Positions 11,548 to 21,823 of a stretch of DNA of 64,000 nucleotides are shown in pieces. The notes beneath the pieces were generated by a model, which saw only the letters and a list, made by a program, of their open reading frames with translations, was not told the origin of the DNA and made no database searches. Position 1 is the first letter of the stretch. Each line of letters starts with the position of its first letter. The stretch spans positions 58,719,716-58,783,715 of the forward strand of contig CM060969.1 of NCBI GenBank assembly GCA_030765045.1, in the 5' to 3' direction. The DNA is from Tenodera sinensis (lineage: Eukaryota; Arthropoda; Insecta; Mantodea; Mantidae). Made by a program: the position numbers and the translations under genes.

Positions 11548-11750
11548 TGTGGTAGCGTGTCTGTCTCACGTTCAAGATGTCTCGAGTTCAAATCTCGGTT
11601 AGGGTGAGTTATCCGTATAATGTTTTCTCCCGAGATTTCCCCTTAATTGAGAGGACGAACATTGATAACTTTAAGCATCATTTCATCCGTTTTATTCATT
11701 CATCCTCCGATATAATATTACCTACGTTGGAGGACGTTAAATAAAAAAGG
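11548..11750 (+). mobile_element. SINE C (tRNA-derived), copy 1
   Basis: The head contains GGTAGCGTGTCTGTC and the B-box-like GAGTTCAAATCTC. The body shares words with copies 2 and 3: GAGTTATCCG, CATCATTTCATCCGTTT, GGAGGACGTTAA. It ends GTTAAATAAAAAAGG. No clear target duplication was found, so the limits are approximate. The copies are diverged from each other, implying an older family than SINE A. Confidence 0.75.
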
Positions 11751-12548
11751 GTACCCTGATAGTATTTTTTTAAAATGTTGTCAGTGTTTTCCATTGTTTC
11801 TTGGATTGTTGATAGTCATTAATTAGTATTAATGTGTCTTTTTTCATTTTCTAAGCTTGTGCGTAGATTTTACATTTGTCACTTGAAGTGCTGCTCCTTC
11901 ATTACTTTTTAGTGATGAGCCAGAAAAAAAGTTTGTTCATCATTATGATGTTCTGTAAATGTGCAAGAAGTTGTGTTTGCATCGGACGTTTCAGAGCTAT
12001 GTTCCTGTTGTCCATTATCATCTTGCATTCTAGAGTAAAGAAGTCTTCCTTTGGGTTGTGTTGTGGTGATTCTAAATTCAGGAGGTGTAGAGCTCCCAAC
12101 GGGAACTTCGTGTGTGCTGCTAATTGCTTCGGTCCCTTCATGTTAGTTAACCGGTGGTGGTTGGTTCTTCAGAGGTTGAGGTTTTGTTTTAGACGTTTGA
12201 TTTTCACTAGTTTCTAGATTACTCAAGTTCTCAGTATTGGGTTGCCTTATTGAATTACTTCCTGTGTAGACCTACACTGCTTGGCAAAGTGCTCTTCCGT
12301 TTTACAAAGAAAACACACGAGATTATTAGAGATAAATCCAGTAGGAGGTATCATCAAAATTATGTGCACACTCCCGGGTAATTTGCTGAAGCTTTGATCT
12401 ACATCTAGCGACGGAAGCTCATAATGTGAGTATAGCCTGGGGCTGAAATTCTTGCCCTAATATGGCAAATTGACATTTCTGGCTTTATACCATGTGGCAG
12501 TATTCCTCCATCAATGATTGGGAATTATGGTATATACGTTGGATAAAT
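11751..12548. other. Unassigned sequence
   Basis: No recognised gene. A 113-codon plus-strand frame (11876-12217) lacks a motif and is not called. Confidence 0.35.
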
Positions 12549-12549
12549 T

Positions 12550-12624
12550 TGTGTGTGTGTGTGTGTGTGTGCGCGCGCGCGCGCGCGTGCGCGTGCGTGT
12601 GTGTGTGCGTGTGTGTGTGTGTGT
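12550..12624. repeat. (TG)n/(GC)n microsatellite
   Basis: Alternating TG, then GC, then TG dinucleotides. It abuts the 3' end of the minus-strand RNase H LINE that begins near 12628. Confidence 0.95.
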
Positions 12625-12959
12625 CTAGCGCCCTTAAAACACTTCATGGTAATAGCCAGATATAAACTTCCATAACAAATAAAGTTACCACTGAAACGGG
12701 AAGTATATAAATATACAAAACAGTGGCAAAAGTCAAAATTAAAGTAATAAATATGTCCAAAGAATATCAAAACTTGGATATCTAAAATTTCAAATTGTCA
12801 ATTTCACGTTGCACTGCGCTAAAAACTTAAGAACTCTATCAACCGCTGTTTTGTCGTCCGTTAAGTCTGTCGGGCAGCTGCAGAGAATCTCGAACGTGCA
12901 CTAAAGAGGAACACACTGACAAAAGGTTGTCACACAGCGGAAATAGAGGGGAAGGGCCC

Positions 12960-13640
12960 ATTTTAAATAGGTTTTATATATATCATCCCTATGCAGAGGT
13001 TACCATGCAAAAAATTGCAGTAGCCTATTCGCAACCGAGCCAAGTTAACCTCCTCGCGGCGAGATATGCGACAGGAAGTTACCCAGCTTATCGGAAGTTC
13101 TTTCAGTTCTCTAAGCTTATTACCGCGGAAAGCTGACCACTCTTCATGGCAGCACGACAGCACCACTCTCCACACTTCAAGCCTAATGTCTTCCGAAGTA
13201 CCACGTGAGATGGTAATACTGGGTTCTGTGGTTGCGTCATTGCTGCCAAATCCGCCATTTCATTCCCCGGCAAACCTACGTGACCAGGAATCCATGCACA
13301 CACCACGTCAACGCCAGAAGCGTATAAAACATGGAGAGCATCCTGGATGCTTTGTACAATAGGATGGGGGTTGTACACTAAGGGAATCACTCAAAATCAG
13401 GCAGTCACCTGATTTACGACGGTGGAGATATAAAACGGACCCGTAAATTACATACAGCTCTGCAGTAAAAATGGAAGTGCTATTTGGAAAACCGAATGTA
13501 TGTTGTTCGGTTCCATAAACATACGCACATCCAACACCACTGGTGCTCTGATCCATCGGTGTAAATACATCGTCGGTCAGTGTAGCCTGAAAAAATTCTA
13601 AAAAAACACGTGTGGATCCTTGAAATAGGCAACGTGGACT
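12960..13640 (-). pseudogene. LINE copy 1: RNase H domain and C-terminal tail
   Basis: Across two frames the minus strand shows IYTDGSE near 13565, then SIFTAELYVIYGS, CLILSDSLS, and AWIPGHVGLPGNEMADLAA. These supply the four acidic residues of ribonuclease H (D, E, D, D) and the PGH.G..GNE.AD block. The C-terminal tail continues with EEVNLARLRIGY near 13010-13060. A frameshift near 13385 and others prevent a continuous product. RNase H in such LINEs removes RNA from the cDNA hybrid. Confidence 0.85.
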
Positions 13641-13649
13641 TCCGGTGTA

Positions 13650-14424
13650 TGGTCTTCCTACGATCTACATGGGGCGTGCCTGATAGCCAAGGGGGTTAGA
13701 GCTTCTCGCCCTTGGCGAACATCCTAGGCAGTTCAATTGCAAGCTTCATTAGAAGTTCTTGGAAACGAAACCCGCAGGCTTAGGACTAAGAGTGTTTTTC
13801 CTATACCGTGGTGGTGAAAAAGGAAGCGAACTTTGGGTGCTTAGGCATACATCTAAGCGCCAACCATAATTTGCCAAGAGAATCTCACGCCCATATTGTA
13901 GAGGACGTTCTCCGGACTCGGTGTAAAGGCTCACGACTGGACTTGTAGGAAAAGATTGCCATGCGTATGCCCCTATTACGGACCGCGTCTAATCTCAGCA
14001 CAGATGGACATGCTGACGAATAAACAATACACCCATAGTCTAGTTTTTACCGGACTAGTGCGCGATACATTCGCAACAAAATTGTCCCATCCGCTCCCCA
14101 CGATTTGCCATGTAGTACCCGCAAGATATTCAGGGAACGATCGCCAAATTGACTTCTCAGTTGAGAAACGGAAGCTTTTTTTTTTTTTTTTTTTTTTCTT
14201 CTTCTTCTTTTTAGCTCCATTCTCTAAGGTTGTCCAAACATTACTGTAGGCGCCGTTGTAAGAACGCCTTGCGCTAAGATGTACTAATAGACGGCGATGT
14301 CCACGAATAGGCATGACGAAACTCCAGGTGGGACACATTTCCAGATGGAGTTAATTGCTATAGCAAACAGTGTGACACCTAGTACTGATACCTGAGGTAC
14401 TCCCTCCTCCTGAACAAAAGAATT
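13650..14424 (-). pseudogene. LINE copy 1: second half of reverse transcriptase and thumb
   Basis: After family X the minus strand resumes with NSFVQEEGVPQVSVLG and then CLFVDIAVY, the degenerate equivalents of the GVPQGSVLSP block and the (Y/F)xDD catalytic box. The second aspartate is replaced by isoleucine here. Further on, DYGCIVYSSARPSVL matches the LDYGC.vY.sA block of the thumb region. A T-rich tract on the plus strand (14178-14215) expands an A-rich run within the coding region. Stops are frequent. Confidence 0.8.
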
Positions 14425-14516
14425 AGTAAAAATCTGATGTATTGCACTCACATGACTTTCTCTACTCTTGCACTAACCATTCTTATAGACTCTTATTCCT
14501 ATATCTTCTTCGTGTT

Positions 14517-14572
14517 AAGGGGCTCTAAAGACCTAGCCGCCGACGGGCCCCTAAACCCTAATCACTCACTCA
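14517..14572 (+). mobile_element. Very short 5'-truncated LINE tail nested in family X
   Basis: 56 bp flanked by an 11-bp direct repeat TTCTTCGTGTT (14506-14516 and 14573-14583). The inserted text GACCTAGCCGCCGACGGGCC...CACTCACTCA resembles the 3' end of the LINE fragment at 59610-59668 (GACCTAGCTGTCGACGGACC...TTCACTCACTC). This is what target-primed reverse transcription leaves when it aborts after a few dozen bases. Confidence 0.75.
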
Positions 14573-15182
14573 TTCTTCGTGTTTAGATAAACATTTGTAC
14601 AAATTGTGTTATTGCTTATTTCCTTGTAGGTGCAAGAGGAATACTAGAATACAGTAGGCTTTGTGCGATAGTCAAATATTTTAAAGCTTAGAGATTCCGT
14701 TCTCCTTGCACACTTAAAATATAAAAAGATGAACAACGATATTCCAATTCGTGAAAGTTTTAAGTTTTCTGAAACTCGCATGCATAACAAGGAATATCTC
14801 CGAAATGGTTCACCCTACAAGAAAATTTATTCAGGCAAGATCTACATTTTTTGTATGGTATGATTTGGTCTATCTCTAACGATTTACCAGTTACGCAAAA
14901 GTCGTCCAGAGTAAATACGACTACAGGGGCTATAGCCAGAAAATTCAAAATATACTTTTCATTCGTCATAAAAATATCTCAAACATATGACATTTTAATC
15001 AAAATTGTTAGAGCCATTTTCAAGAATATTCGAAAAATTTTCCATGTAAAGGGTAGTTTAGGGTGGGGTTATTTTCTTCAAAATCTTCGTGTCGCATCCT
15101 TGAAAGACATTAAGCCTAAATACCAACTTTGGATTTTAACCTACTTTTCGTTTTTGAGTTATGCTGTCCACAGACACAGACT

Positions 15183-15246
<64 letters not shown>

Positions 15247-15260
15247 CACACACACACAGA
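15183..15260. repeat. (CA)n microsatellite inside family X
   Basis: About 38 CA units with one CGGACA interruption. It follows CAGACACAGACTGA in family X. Confidence 0.95.
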
Positions 15261-15381
15261 CCTTTTTCTAAAAATGCTTTCTTTTTTTGGATTCAGGGGA
15301 TCTCTTCCGGTGAAATCTCGACATCGAATTTTTGGGTGGAATACAATACTTCCCCCTACTTTCCAGTAGAGAAAGTAAAAA

Positions 15382-16810
15382 CCTCGCCGACCCTTACTCG
15401 GAAAAAGTGGTCCTTCATAAACTTCTGAATGAACAGCGAGGCGTCCACGTATGTGCCAGGCATACAGGGAGCGTAGAATACCTGCTCGCCAGCACGTATC
15501 ATGAGTCTTCTCGAGATCGAAAAATATGGCAACGGTTTCACAGTTCTGCATAAATCCGTTCATTATATGTGTCGATATCGACACAAGATAGTCTACAGTT
15601 GAACGGCTGGATGTTAGTCAGCAGGTTTCTAACCACCATACCAATCGTCCATTGATCATGCGTTCCATCACGTAACAAACGCAACTGGTGAGGGAAATAG
15701 GCCGATAACTGTAGGGAAGATGACGGTGCTTTCCAGCTTTCAAGATGGGCCTCACGCCAATTTTCTGGGATTATACTGTCAACCCAAACACGATTATAGA
15801 CCGACTAGGAATGCCTTAACTTCAGGAGGGAGCTGTTGTAACAATTGTACATGAATACCGTCTGGTCCTGGTGCTGATATTCGCGAGGATTTAAGAGAGT
15901 GATCTAACTCCGCCATGGTGAAAAGGCGATTGTAATCTTCTACGTTTCTAGAACGAAATGCGAAGCCTTGGGATTCCACCTGAGTTTTAATTGGAAGAAG
16001 CTCAGGGGAGTAGTTTTCCAAGCTAGAACTTGAGCGAAAACACTGTCAAACGTATTGGCCACATCAAATAAATCAACAACAGCTCCTGTGGCTGTTTTCA
16101 GTCCCGTTATAGGTATCTGGGTCGATCGACCTGCAACGCGCCTTAACCTATCCCACACACACGAGGAAGGTGTAGATATGTCGGTTAAATGAAGCTACGA
16201 ATTTGCGCCATGGTGTCTTCTTGCTGTCCTCAATGACTTGTCTGTACCTAGCGCGCATTTTCTTATATTGGATTAGTTTATCCAACGTAGGGTGATGCTG
16301 GAAAGCCCTAAGAGCACGCCTTCGAGCACTAATGACATTCCGACATTCTTCCGTCCACCAGGGGACAGGAAACCGACGGGGGTGGGGAGTCGACCGCGGA
16401 ATAGATTGTTCAGTAGCAGAAAGAATTGTCTCCGTCAGATGGTGCGCTAAATCATTCACTGAATCGTGCTCTTTGTACCTAAACACAGCCAACTGGGTGT
16501 AAAGGTTCCAGTTGGCATGGTACAAACGCCATCTGAGCATGCGTGTGGTATATGTATCTTGCGTTAAGAGACTAAGACCAAGGAAATTGGTCACTAGAGT
16601 GTAAATCAGAGATGACATTCCATTGTAAGGAGACTGCCAACTGAGGTGAACAAACAGCAAGATCAAGGTGTTATTGACTATTAAAAGAGTCAGTAAGAAA
16701 TGTGGGCTCTCCAGTGTTGATGAGAGCTAGGTTGTAATTTTTTAAGAAATCGACAATGAGCTTGCCTCTCGCACAAGCGCGACTTGAACCCCGAAGTGGA
16801 AGGTGGGCAT
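15382..16810 (-). pseudogene. LINE copy 1: end of endonuclease, linker and first half of reverse transcriptase
   Basis: Minus-strand blocks in order: HLDLAVCSPQLA and ISDLHSSDHFP near 16600-16680, the end of the endonuclease with its catalytic SDH; PVPWWTEECRNVISARRRAL near 16330-16370, the linker typical of RNase H LINEs; ISAPGPDGIHVQLLQ near 15860; and AIFFDLEKTHD near 15520, RT box A, where aspartate is conserved. It ends with FFRVRVGE at the family X junction. Frames change several times, so this is not a functional protein. Confidence 0.85.
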
Positions 16811-16822
16811 TGAAGTCTCCCA

Positions 16823-17058
16823 GTCGGTCTGGGTGGCTCAGTTGGTTAGATGCTGGTATACTGATCCCAAGGTCGTGGGTTCAAACCCGGCCCAGGCCGA
16901 TGGTTTTTAAGTGTGCTTAAAAATGACAGCTCCATATCAGTAGATTTACTGGCATGTAAAAGAACTCCTGCGGGACGAAATTCCGACACACCGGTGACGC
17001 TGATGTGATCCTGGCAATTGACAGCGTCGTTAAACAACAAAATAATTTAATTTTAATT
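16823..17058 (+). mobile_element. SINE B (tRNA-derived), copy 1, in the LINE endonuclease
   Basis: A 236-bp SINE starting GTCGGTCTGGGTGGCTCAG, with A-box TGGCTCAGTTGG and B-box GGTTCAAACCC. It ends GTTAAACAACAAAATAATTT plus an AT-rich tail. A 13-bp target duplication TTGAAGTCTCCCA flanks it (16810-16822 and 17059-17071). On the minus strand that duplication encodes part of the endonuclease motif GDFNA, so the SINE landed in the catalytic codons of LINE copy 1. It is nearly identical by eye to copy 2 at 35548-35778. Confidence 0.92.
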
Positions 17059-17071
17059 TTGAAGTCTCCCA

Positions 17072-17460
17072 CCAACAGAAAGGGTGTTGGTAACTGAGAA
17101 ACTGGTTCTTCTAAATCAATAGGCGAGAAGAGAAATAAATGTTACAAATGGTAGACTGAATGGTTGGCAGTAGAATCCATACGGCGACTGATGATTGTAT
17201 ATCTGACCGTAAGTGTGTAGATTTCATATATACATCATCTCTGACAAGCGTCATAGCGCCGCCATGCGCCGGAACATCCTCTTCTGGTGTAACATCACAC
17301 CGTGCTGGGGTGTAGCGTCTTAGATGGAAAACGTCTTGTGGGCGCAACTTTGTCTCGTGCAAACATGCGACCATAGTTTCGTTCGTATTGAGCAAAAGCT
17401 CAAGCTCTGGTCGTTGTGTTCTAATACCACGTATGTTCCATTGTAGGATAGCCATGTTAA
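17072..17460 (-). pseudogene. LINE copy 1: APE endonuclease N-terminus (start of ORF2)
   Basis: It starts at ATG 17455 with MAILQWNIRGIRTQRPELEL and contains CLHETKL with the catalytic glutamate, then HGGAMTLVRDD. This is the opening of an apurinic/apyrimidinic-type endonuclease that nicks target DNA. It reaches PFLLVGDFNA at the SINE B junction after a frameshift. An ORF1 remnant lies directly upstream. The ETKL glutamate and GDFN residues are preserved, but the frame is broken. Confidence 0.8.
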
Positions 17461-17528
17461 AATCTGTATGGGATAAGTACTCGAAGGTAACTCTGCATTA
17501 CCTTGTAGTAGGCGGTAGTCGATTCAGT

Positions 17529-17967
17529 TTAGCCTTTTTTCATATTTCTTGGGCTTACGCTCTTTTCAGAGGCTTTATCGTGCCTCTTTTTTACTGGGGT
17601 TCTCCCTGTTTGGGCCAGATCCTCCAGCTTCGTGTCCTCCAACGAGGACGACCGTTTCCCCATTGCGAACCTCGGTTCGATTGCGTCGAACCGATTTGAA
17701 ACGGTGATCGGCAAAGATGAAAGTCGCCGGTCATAGTCAAATCCAAAAGGTTCCGCAGAAGGGGATCTTCGAGGAGATGTTCTTGGACTCTTTTCCCTTA
17801 GTTTTACTGGGAGCAGTCTCATCACTGTCTTTCAGGAAGTCGGATTTGTTGTAGATGGTGTTAAATTTCTTGGGTGAAGCATCAAATCTTTCTTCAAACT
17901 CTTTTCTTGTCACATTCTCCAGAATATAAAGTGCATCCTCTAAACCATCTACCTTAATCTGCGGCAT
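17529..17967 (-). pseudogene. LINE copy 1: ORF1 remnant
   Basis: Two overlapping minus-strand frames: MPQIKVDGLEDALYILENVT (from 17967), then a basic, proline/serine-rich segment with SPRTSPRRSPSAEP and PITVSNRFDAIEP (from about 17825). The VSNRF..L/I.P phrase occurs in ORF1 or linker regions of I-group LINEs. No zinc knuckle is visible, so the nucleic-acid-binding part has been lost or never existed. The assignment rests mainly on position just upstream of ORF2. Confidence 0.55.
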
Positions 17968-17970
17968 TAG

Positions 17971-19388
17971 GATCTCTAATAAGTATTCTCCACAATATTA
18001 GATAGCAGATTAATGAAACCTTAACCAAGCAGTCACTATAACCTTAAAATCAAGGCCTGCTACAGCCTTTAAATAAACACTTCCTTTATACCACGAATTA
18101 TTCACACTAAATTTCCAAAATTAACGCCACTCAATACACCCCCGCTTGCGCTAACCACAACACAACAGTCAAATACTATAAATAACAAAATGAAACCAAA
18201 TTTTATAATAAATCAACAGCGTAAACACTGAAACACGAGAGATAACTGAGGTACACAACATTTTAGTAATAAATTGGCCACCTTGCCACTTCATGCGTGC
18301 GTGCGTGTGTGTGTGGAGGGGTTGTTGTCAGAAGAGGTCTCATCTCAGGAAGAGGTTATTCACTTTTACCTTAGGTATTCAGAGGTTCTACAATAGTCTT
18401 ATTGGCTAAATAGACACACATCCAATAGTTAGAGTTAGATATCCTTGAATTTACCTCGTGGACTTCAATGACTAGAGCTTGTCTTTTGGTGGGCCCAACC
18501 TGAGTTATTGCAGAATAGCTAGGTGCTGTGTTGCAATCAGCTTTCGTCATTATATTGTCATTTACTTTAGTCGAGGGAATAAGCGATTGGTGTAAGCTAG
18601 TAGCTGCCATATGCATGTTGAGGCTACTGCAAAACAAATGCAGTAACAACGATGCGCAGCTATTGAATCAACAGCCTTGCAATTTAAATTATCTTTGCCA
18701 TCTAACAAATGGCAATTACTATTTTACAGCGACAACCAAATGAAAAGATTACCTTTATTTACAGAGCTGCAGTAGGTTCAGATGGTCACCATTTACTAGG
18801 TATTAAATGCTCTAACAGCGTTGTTATTTGAGAATAGCTTTTTAAACTGGAGCCATAAGCTTATACGTGAACGAAAGTAACAATCATCCTTGGAAATTTA
18901 GTTTCAATAACTGCTCATGGTTTGTTTTGTTTAGCTAATATTAGCTATGGACATTTATTAAGTCGAAGTTTGTTATTTCATAAGTGTTTATTGATTTTAA
19001 TGCAATATTGCTGCCCTATCACGAGAGTTCAATGATGTAACTATTTAGTAACAAATGAAGTATTTGAAATTCCAACATTAGTGTGAGAGAGATTTAATAA
19101 TATGGTGTGAATTGTCCAGTGTTGGGCAGAGGTACATCCCTACAGTCGAATATGCCTATGCATGTGCGTGTTAAATAATTCTACATTCGAGTTTATTTCC
19201 ATTTTTATTTTTTTGTTTTGTTTTTGTTTTTTAACCATTCAAAGCATAACGTGACTACTCGGAAACGAAGAGGCGAAAAGATATGGGCCCTAACAACTCT
19301 GTGTAAAGAGAAACGCACTTGCGTGAACCAAGAGCATCAAAGGAAAGAGCTGAGAAGTGAAACCAAAGCGAATAAAACAAATAAATAA
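17971..19388. other. Unassigned sequence, possibly including the LINE 5' UTR
   Basis: The part up to about 18290 may be the 5' UTR of LINE copy 1. A short GTGCGTGTGTGTG run lies near 18295-18314. The rest is AT-rich with no recognised gene. Confidence 0.4.
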
Positions 19389-19905
19389 ATGGATGGATGG
19401 ATGGATGGATGGATGGATGGATGGATGGATGGATGGATGGATGGATGGATGGATGGATGGATGGATGGATGGATGGATGGATGGGTGGGTGGATGGGTGG
19501 ATGGGTGGATGGGTGGATGGGTGGATGGGTGGATGGATGGATGGATGGGTGGATGGATGGATGGGTGGATGGATGGATGGGTGGATGGATGGATGGGTGG
19601 ATGGGTGGATGGGTGGATGGGTGGATGGATGGATGGGTGGATGGATGGATGGATGGATGGGTGGATGGGTGGATGGGTGGATGGGTGGATGGGTGGATGG
19701 GTGGATGGATGGATGGATGGGTGGATGGGTGGGTGGATGGGTGGATGGGTGGATGGATGGATGGATGGATGGATGGGTGGATGGGTGGATGGATGGATGG
19801 ATGGATGGATGGATGGATGGATGGATGGGTGGAGGGGTGGAGGGGTGGAGGGAGGGAGGGAGGGAGGGACGGACGGACGGACGGACGGACGGACGGACGG
19901 ACGGA
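19389..19905. repeat. (GGAT)n tetranucleotide tract grading into GGGT, GGAG and GGAC
   Basis: About 515 bp. It opens with some 23 perfect GGAT units, continues with interspersed GGGT units, then GGAG units (about 19830-19868) and ends in about ten GGAC units (19868-19903). All reading frames are open because the period is four and no stop is formed, so the apparent proteins here are artefacts. Confidence 0.97.
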
Positions 19906-19944
19906 TAATTGCAAGTAAGAAGAGTGTAAAAGGAGAAAGACAAC

Positions 19945-20040
19945 AGCTAGTGGTCAACCTTACAGTAGAAACCAAGGTAAACAATAAACAGAAGCTAGTG
20001 GTCAACCATACTGTACAAACCAAAGTGAACAACATAAAGA
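19945..20040. repeat. 48-bp tandem duplication
   Basis: Two adjacent 48-bp units (19945-19992 and 19993-20040), each beginning AGCTAGTGGTCAACC. They differ at several positions, so the duplication is not recent. It lies just beyond the GGAT tract. Confidence 0.85.
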
Positions 20041-20349
20041 AGTTAAAACATTACTGAAGGCAAAGGAAATGAAAAAATAATCCGGTAGTGAAAACGAAAC
20101 TGATTATGTATGAAAACAAGTGATGAACGACGCATGCAGTGTGTGGCGTGCAACGGATGGAGTTCCCTACATTGCTCTGCTCGATAACATAGGTTATTTC
20201 ATATGTGATTATTTCACAAACATTGATAACATTTTTTCTGTGTATTATACTTTAATATTACTGTTTTGCACTTTTATGGGTAGTGTTTCTATATATTTAA
20301 GGAGTATATTATTCGTGTTTTTATGTAACGAGAGAGCAAAAAACTTACG

Positions 20350-20900
20350 AACCGTCTTTGCGGTGTTTTGCCCGTCCGCATCCTCGACGCTCGTTGCAAA
20401 AGAAAGGCTTGGATGAAACCATACAGCATAATTATTTTTAAAGGCTTTACTTACCAACTTTATGAAAGGAGATGCCGAAACTGATTACCATCGTTGTGCA
20501 TACATAAATTTTCCACACCTGTTTAGGAAACTGCCTATCACTCGCCGTATTTCAAGTAAATGGTGGATATTGTGTTTTAATTCTTCCAGTGTGTATTGGT
20601 TTGCCTTGTGCACTTCATGTTTTAAGTTACCCCAGAGATCGAATTCGCAGGGAGTTATGTCAGGGGACCGAGTGGCCACAAATCTCTACTAATACTTCTG
20701 TCCTGGACCACTTTCATTGTCCTCATCGAAAGATTGATCGTATGAGCTGTTGCAGTCTTGTTGAAAAAAGCCAAATCACGCTTCCCTTTCTATTAATTCT
20801 GTTTAAAACAAAAATGTATTCAGGTACGTAAGGGCGTCAACTATCTCGAAAGAAATTGACCCTATAACTGAGAATCTAATATTGTTCATGAAGTGCCCCT
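20350..20900 (-). pseudogene. mariner-like transposase remnant, left arm of an inverted pair
   Basis: The minus strand reads TATAHTINLSMRTM, then ISRDLWPLG, then in the next frame RSPDITPCEFDLWGNLKHEV and TLEELKHNI. These match mariner-type transposases with FQQDGATAHT and SPDLTPCDFFLWG blocks. The aspartate of the DGA motif is lost and a frameshift separates the blocks. The outer 300 bases are an inverted copy of 20944-21290. Confidence 0.8.
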
Positions 20901-20943
20901 TCATTGTCGTATGGTGCGCCATTAGGAGAGAAAGGTTTCTCAA

Positions 20944-21290
20944 AGCTCCAATAAGCGATTTCATCTTTGGGGTAACTTAAAACATAGTGTACAAGACAAA
21001 CCCACACACCCTGGAGGAATTAAAACAAAATATGTATCGGTCAGGAAATTGCAAGTATTTCTCTACGTGAACTGCGGCAGGTGATGAATAGTTTTCTAAA
21101 GATGTGTCAAAATGTTGGGACAGTAACGGTGGCCAGTTTCAGCATCTCCTTTTGCAAAGTTGGCAAGTAAAGCCTTTAAAAATAGTTATAAAAATATTGT
21201 ATGGTTTCATCCGCGTGTTTCTGTGATAGTGGCAAATAACGAGCGCCGAGAATGCGGATAGACAAAGCACCGCGCCGCCGGTTCAAAATG
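20944..21290 (+). pseudogene. mariner-like transposase remnant, right arm of an inverted pair
   Basis: The plus strand shows a stop-interrupted version of the same C-terminus, with NPHTLEELKQNM as the best-kept block and a 3' flank GTAAAGCCTTTAAAAATA shared with the left arm. Both arms end outward in CG-rich sequence (AACGAGCG.CGAG.ATGCGGA). Only the C-terminal half is present, so this arm is truncated relative to the left one. Confidence 0.75.
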
Positions 21291-21460
21291 GATTTCATAT
21301 TTTGCGTACTTTAAATGTAGTGATTCTTATTCTATATTTTGTGGCACTTACGATGAAGTTCAATTAAATTTGTATGTGATCATCATGGATGTGCATAGCT
21401 GTCATAAAATTCTGATAATGCCTGAAATTTCTTCACTCTTGGAAAGTTTTTAGCCTCCAG

Positions 21461-21823
<363 letters not shown>

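Larger units (their letters stand above)
14433..15373 (+). repeat. Family X, most complete copy (b), inserted in LINE copy 1
   Basis: A 941-bp insertion bounded by an 8-bp direct repeat AGTAAAAA (14425-14432 and 15374-15381). Removing it together with one repeat restores an uninterrupted LINE reading frame across the junction (VGEVFT followed by NSFVQEEG), which fixes both boundaries. It starts TCTGATGTATTGCAC and ends CCAGTAGAGAA. It contains a (CA)n tract (15183-15260) and a conserved block GGTGAAATCTCGACATCGAA. Ends show no obvious inverted repeat and there is no coding sequence. Related pieces lie at 311-435, 28610-29000, 30030-30195 and 32405-32520. Class unknown. Confidence 0.8.
12628..17970 (-). 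mobile_element. RNase H-bearing LINE (I-group-like), near full length, decayed and nested (copy 1)
   Basis: In minus-strand order the element shows an ORF1 remnant, an APE endonuclease, a linker, a reverse transcriptase, RNase H and a C-terminal tail, ending near 12628 with the 3' UTR word AAGGGCGC. Numerous stops and frameshifts inactivate it. Two later insertions split it: SINE B at 16823-17058 and family X at 14433-15373. The 3' 450 bases match copy 2 at 61880-63083, confirming a dispersed family. Having both an APE endonuclease and RNase H places it in the I/R1/LOA-like group of LINEs; the exact clade is uncertain. Confidence 0.85.

Noticed and set aside
14178..14338. Poly-lysine protein frame
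   Set aside because: It is the translation of an expanded poly-A/poly-T tract inside the decayed LINE.
19255..20057. Several 170-230 codon frames on both strands with HPSIHPS or MDGWMDG repeats
   Set aside because: They are artefacts of a 4-bp repeat without stop codons.
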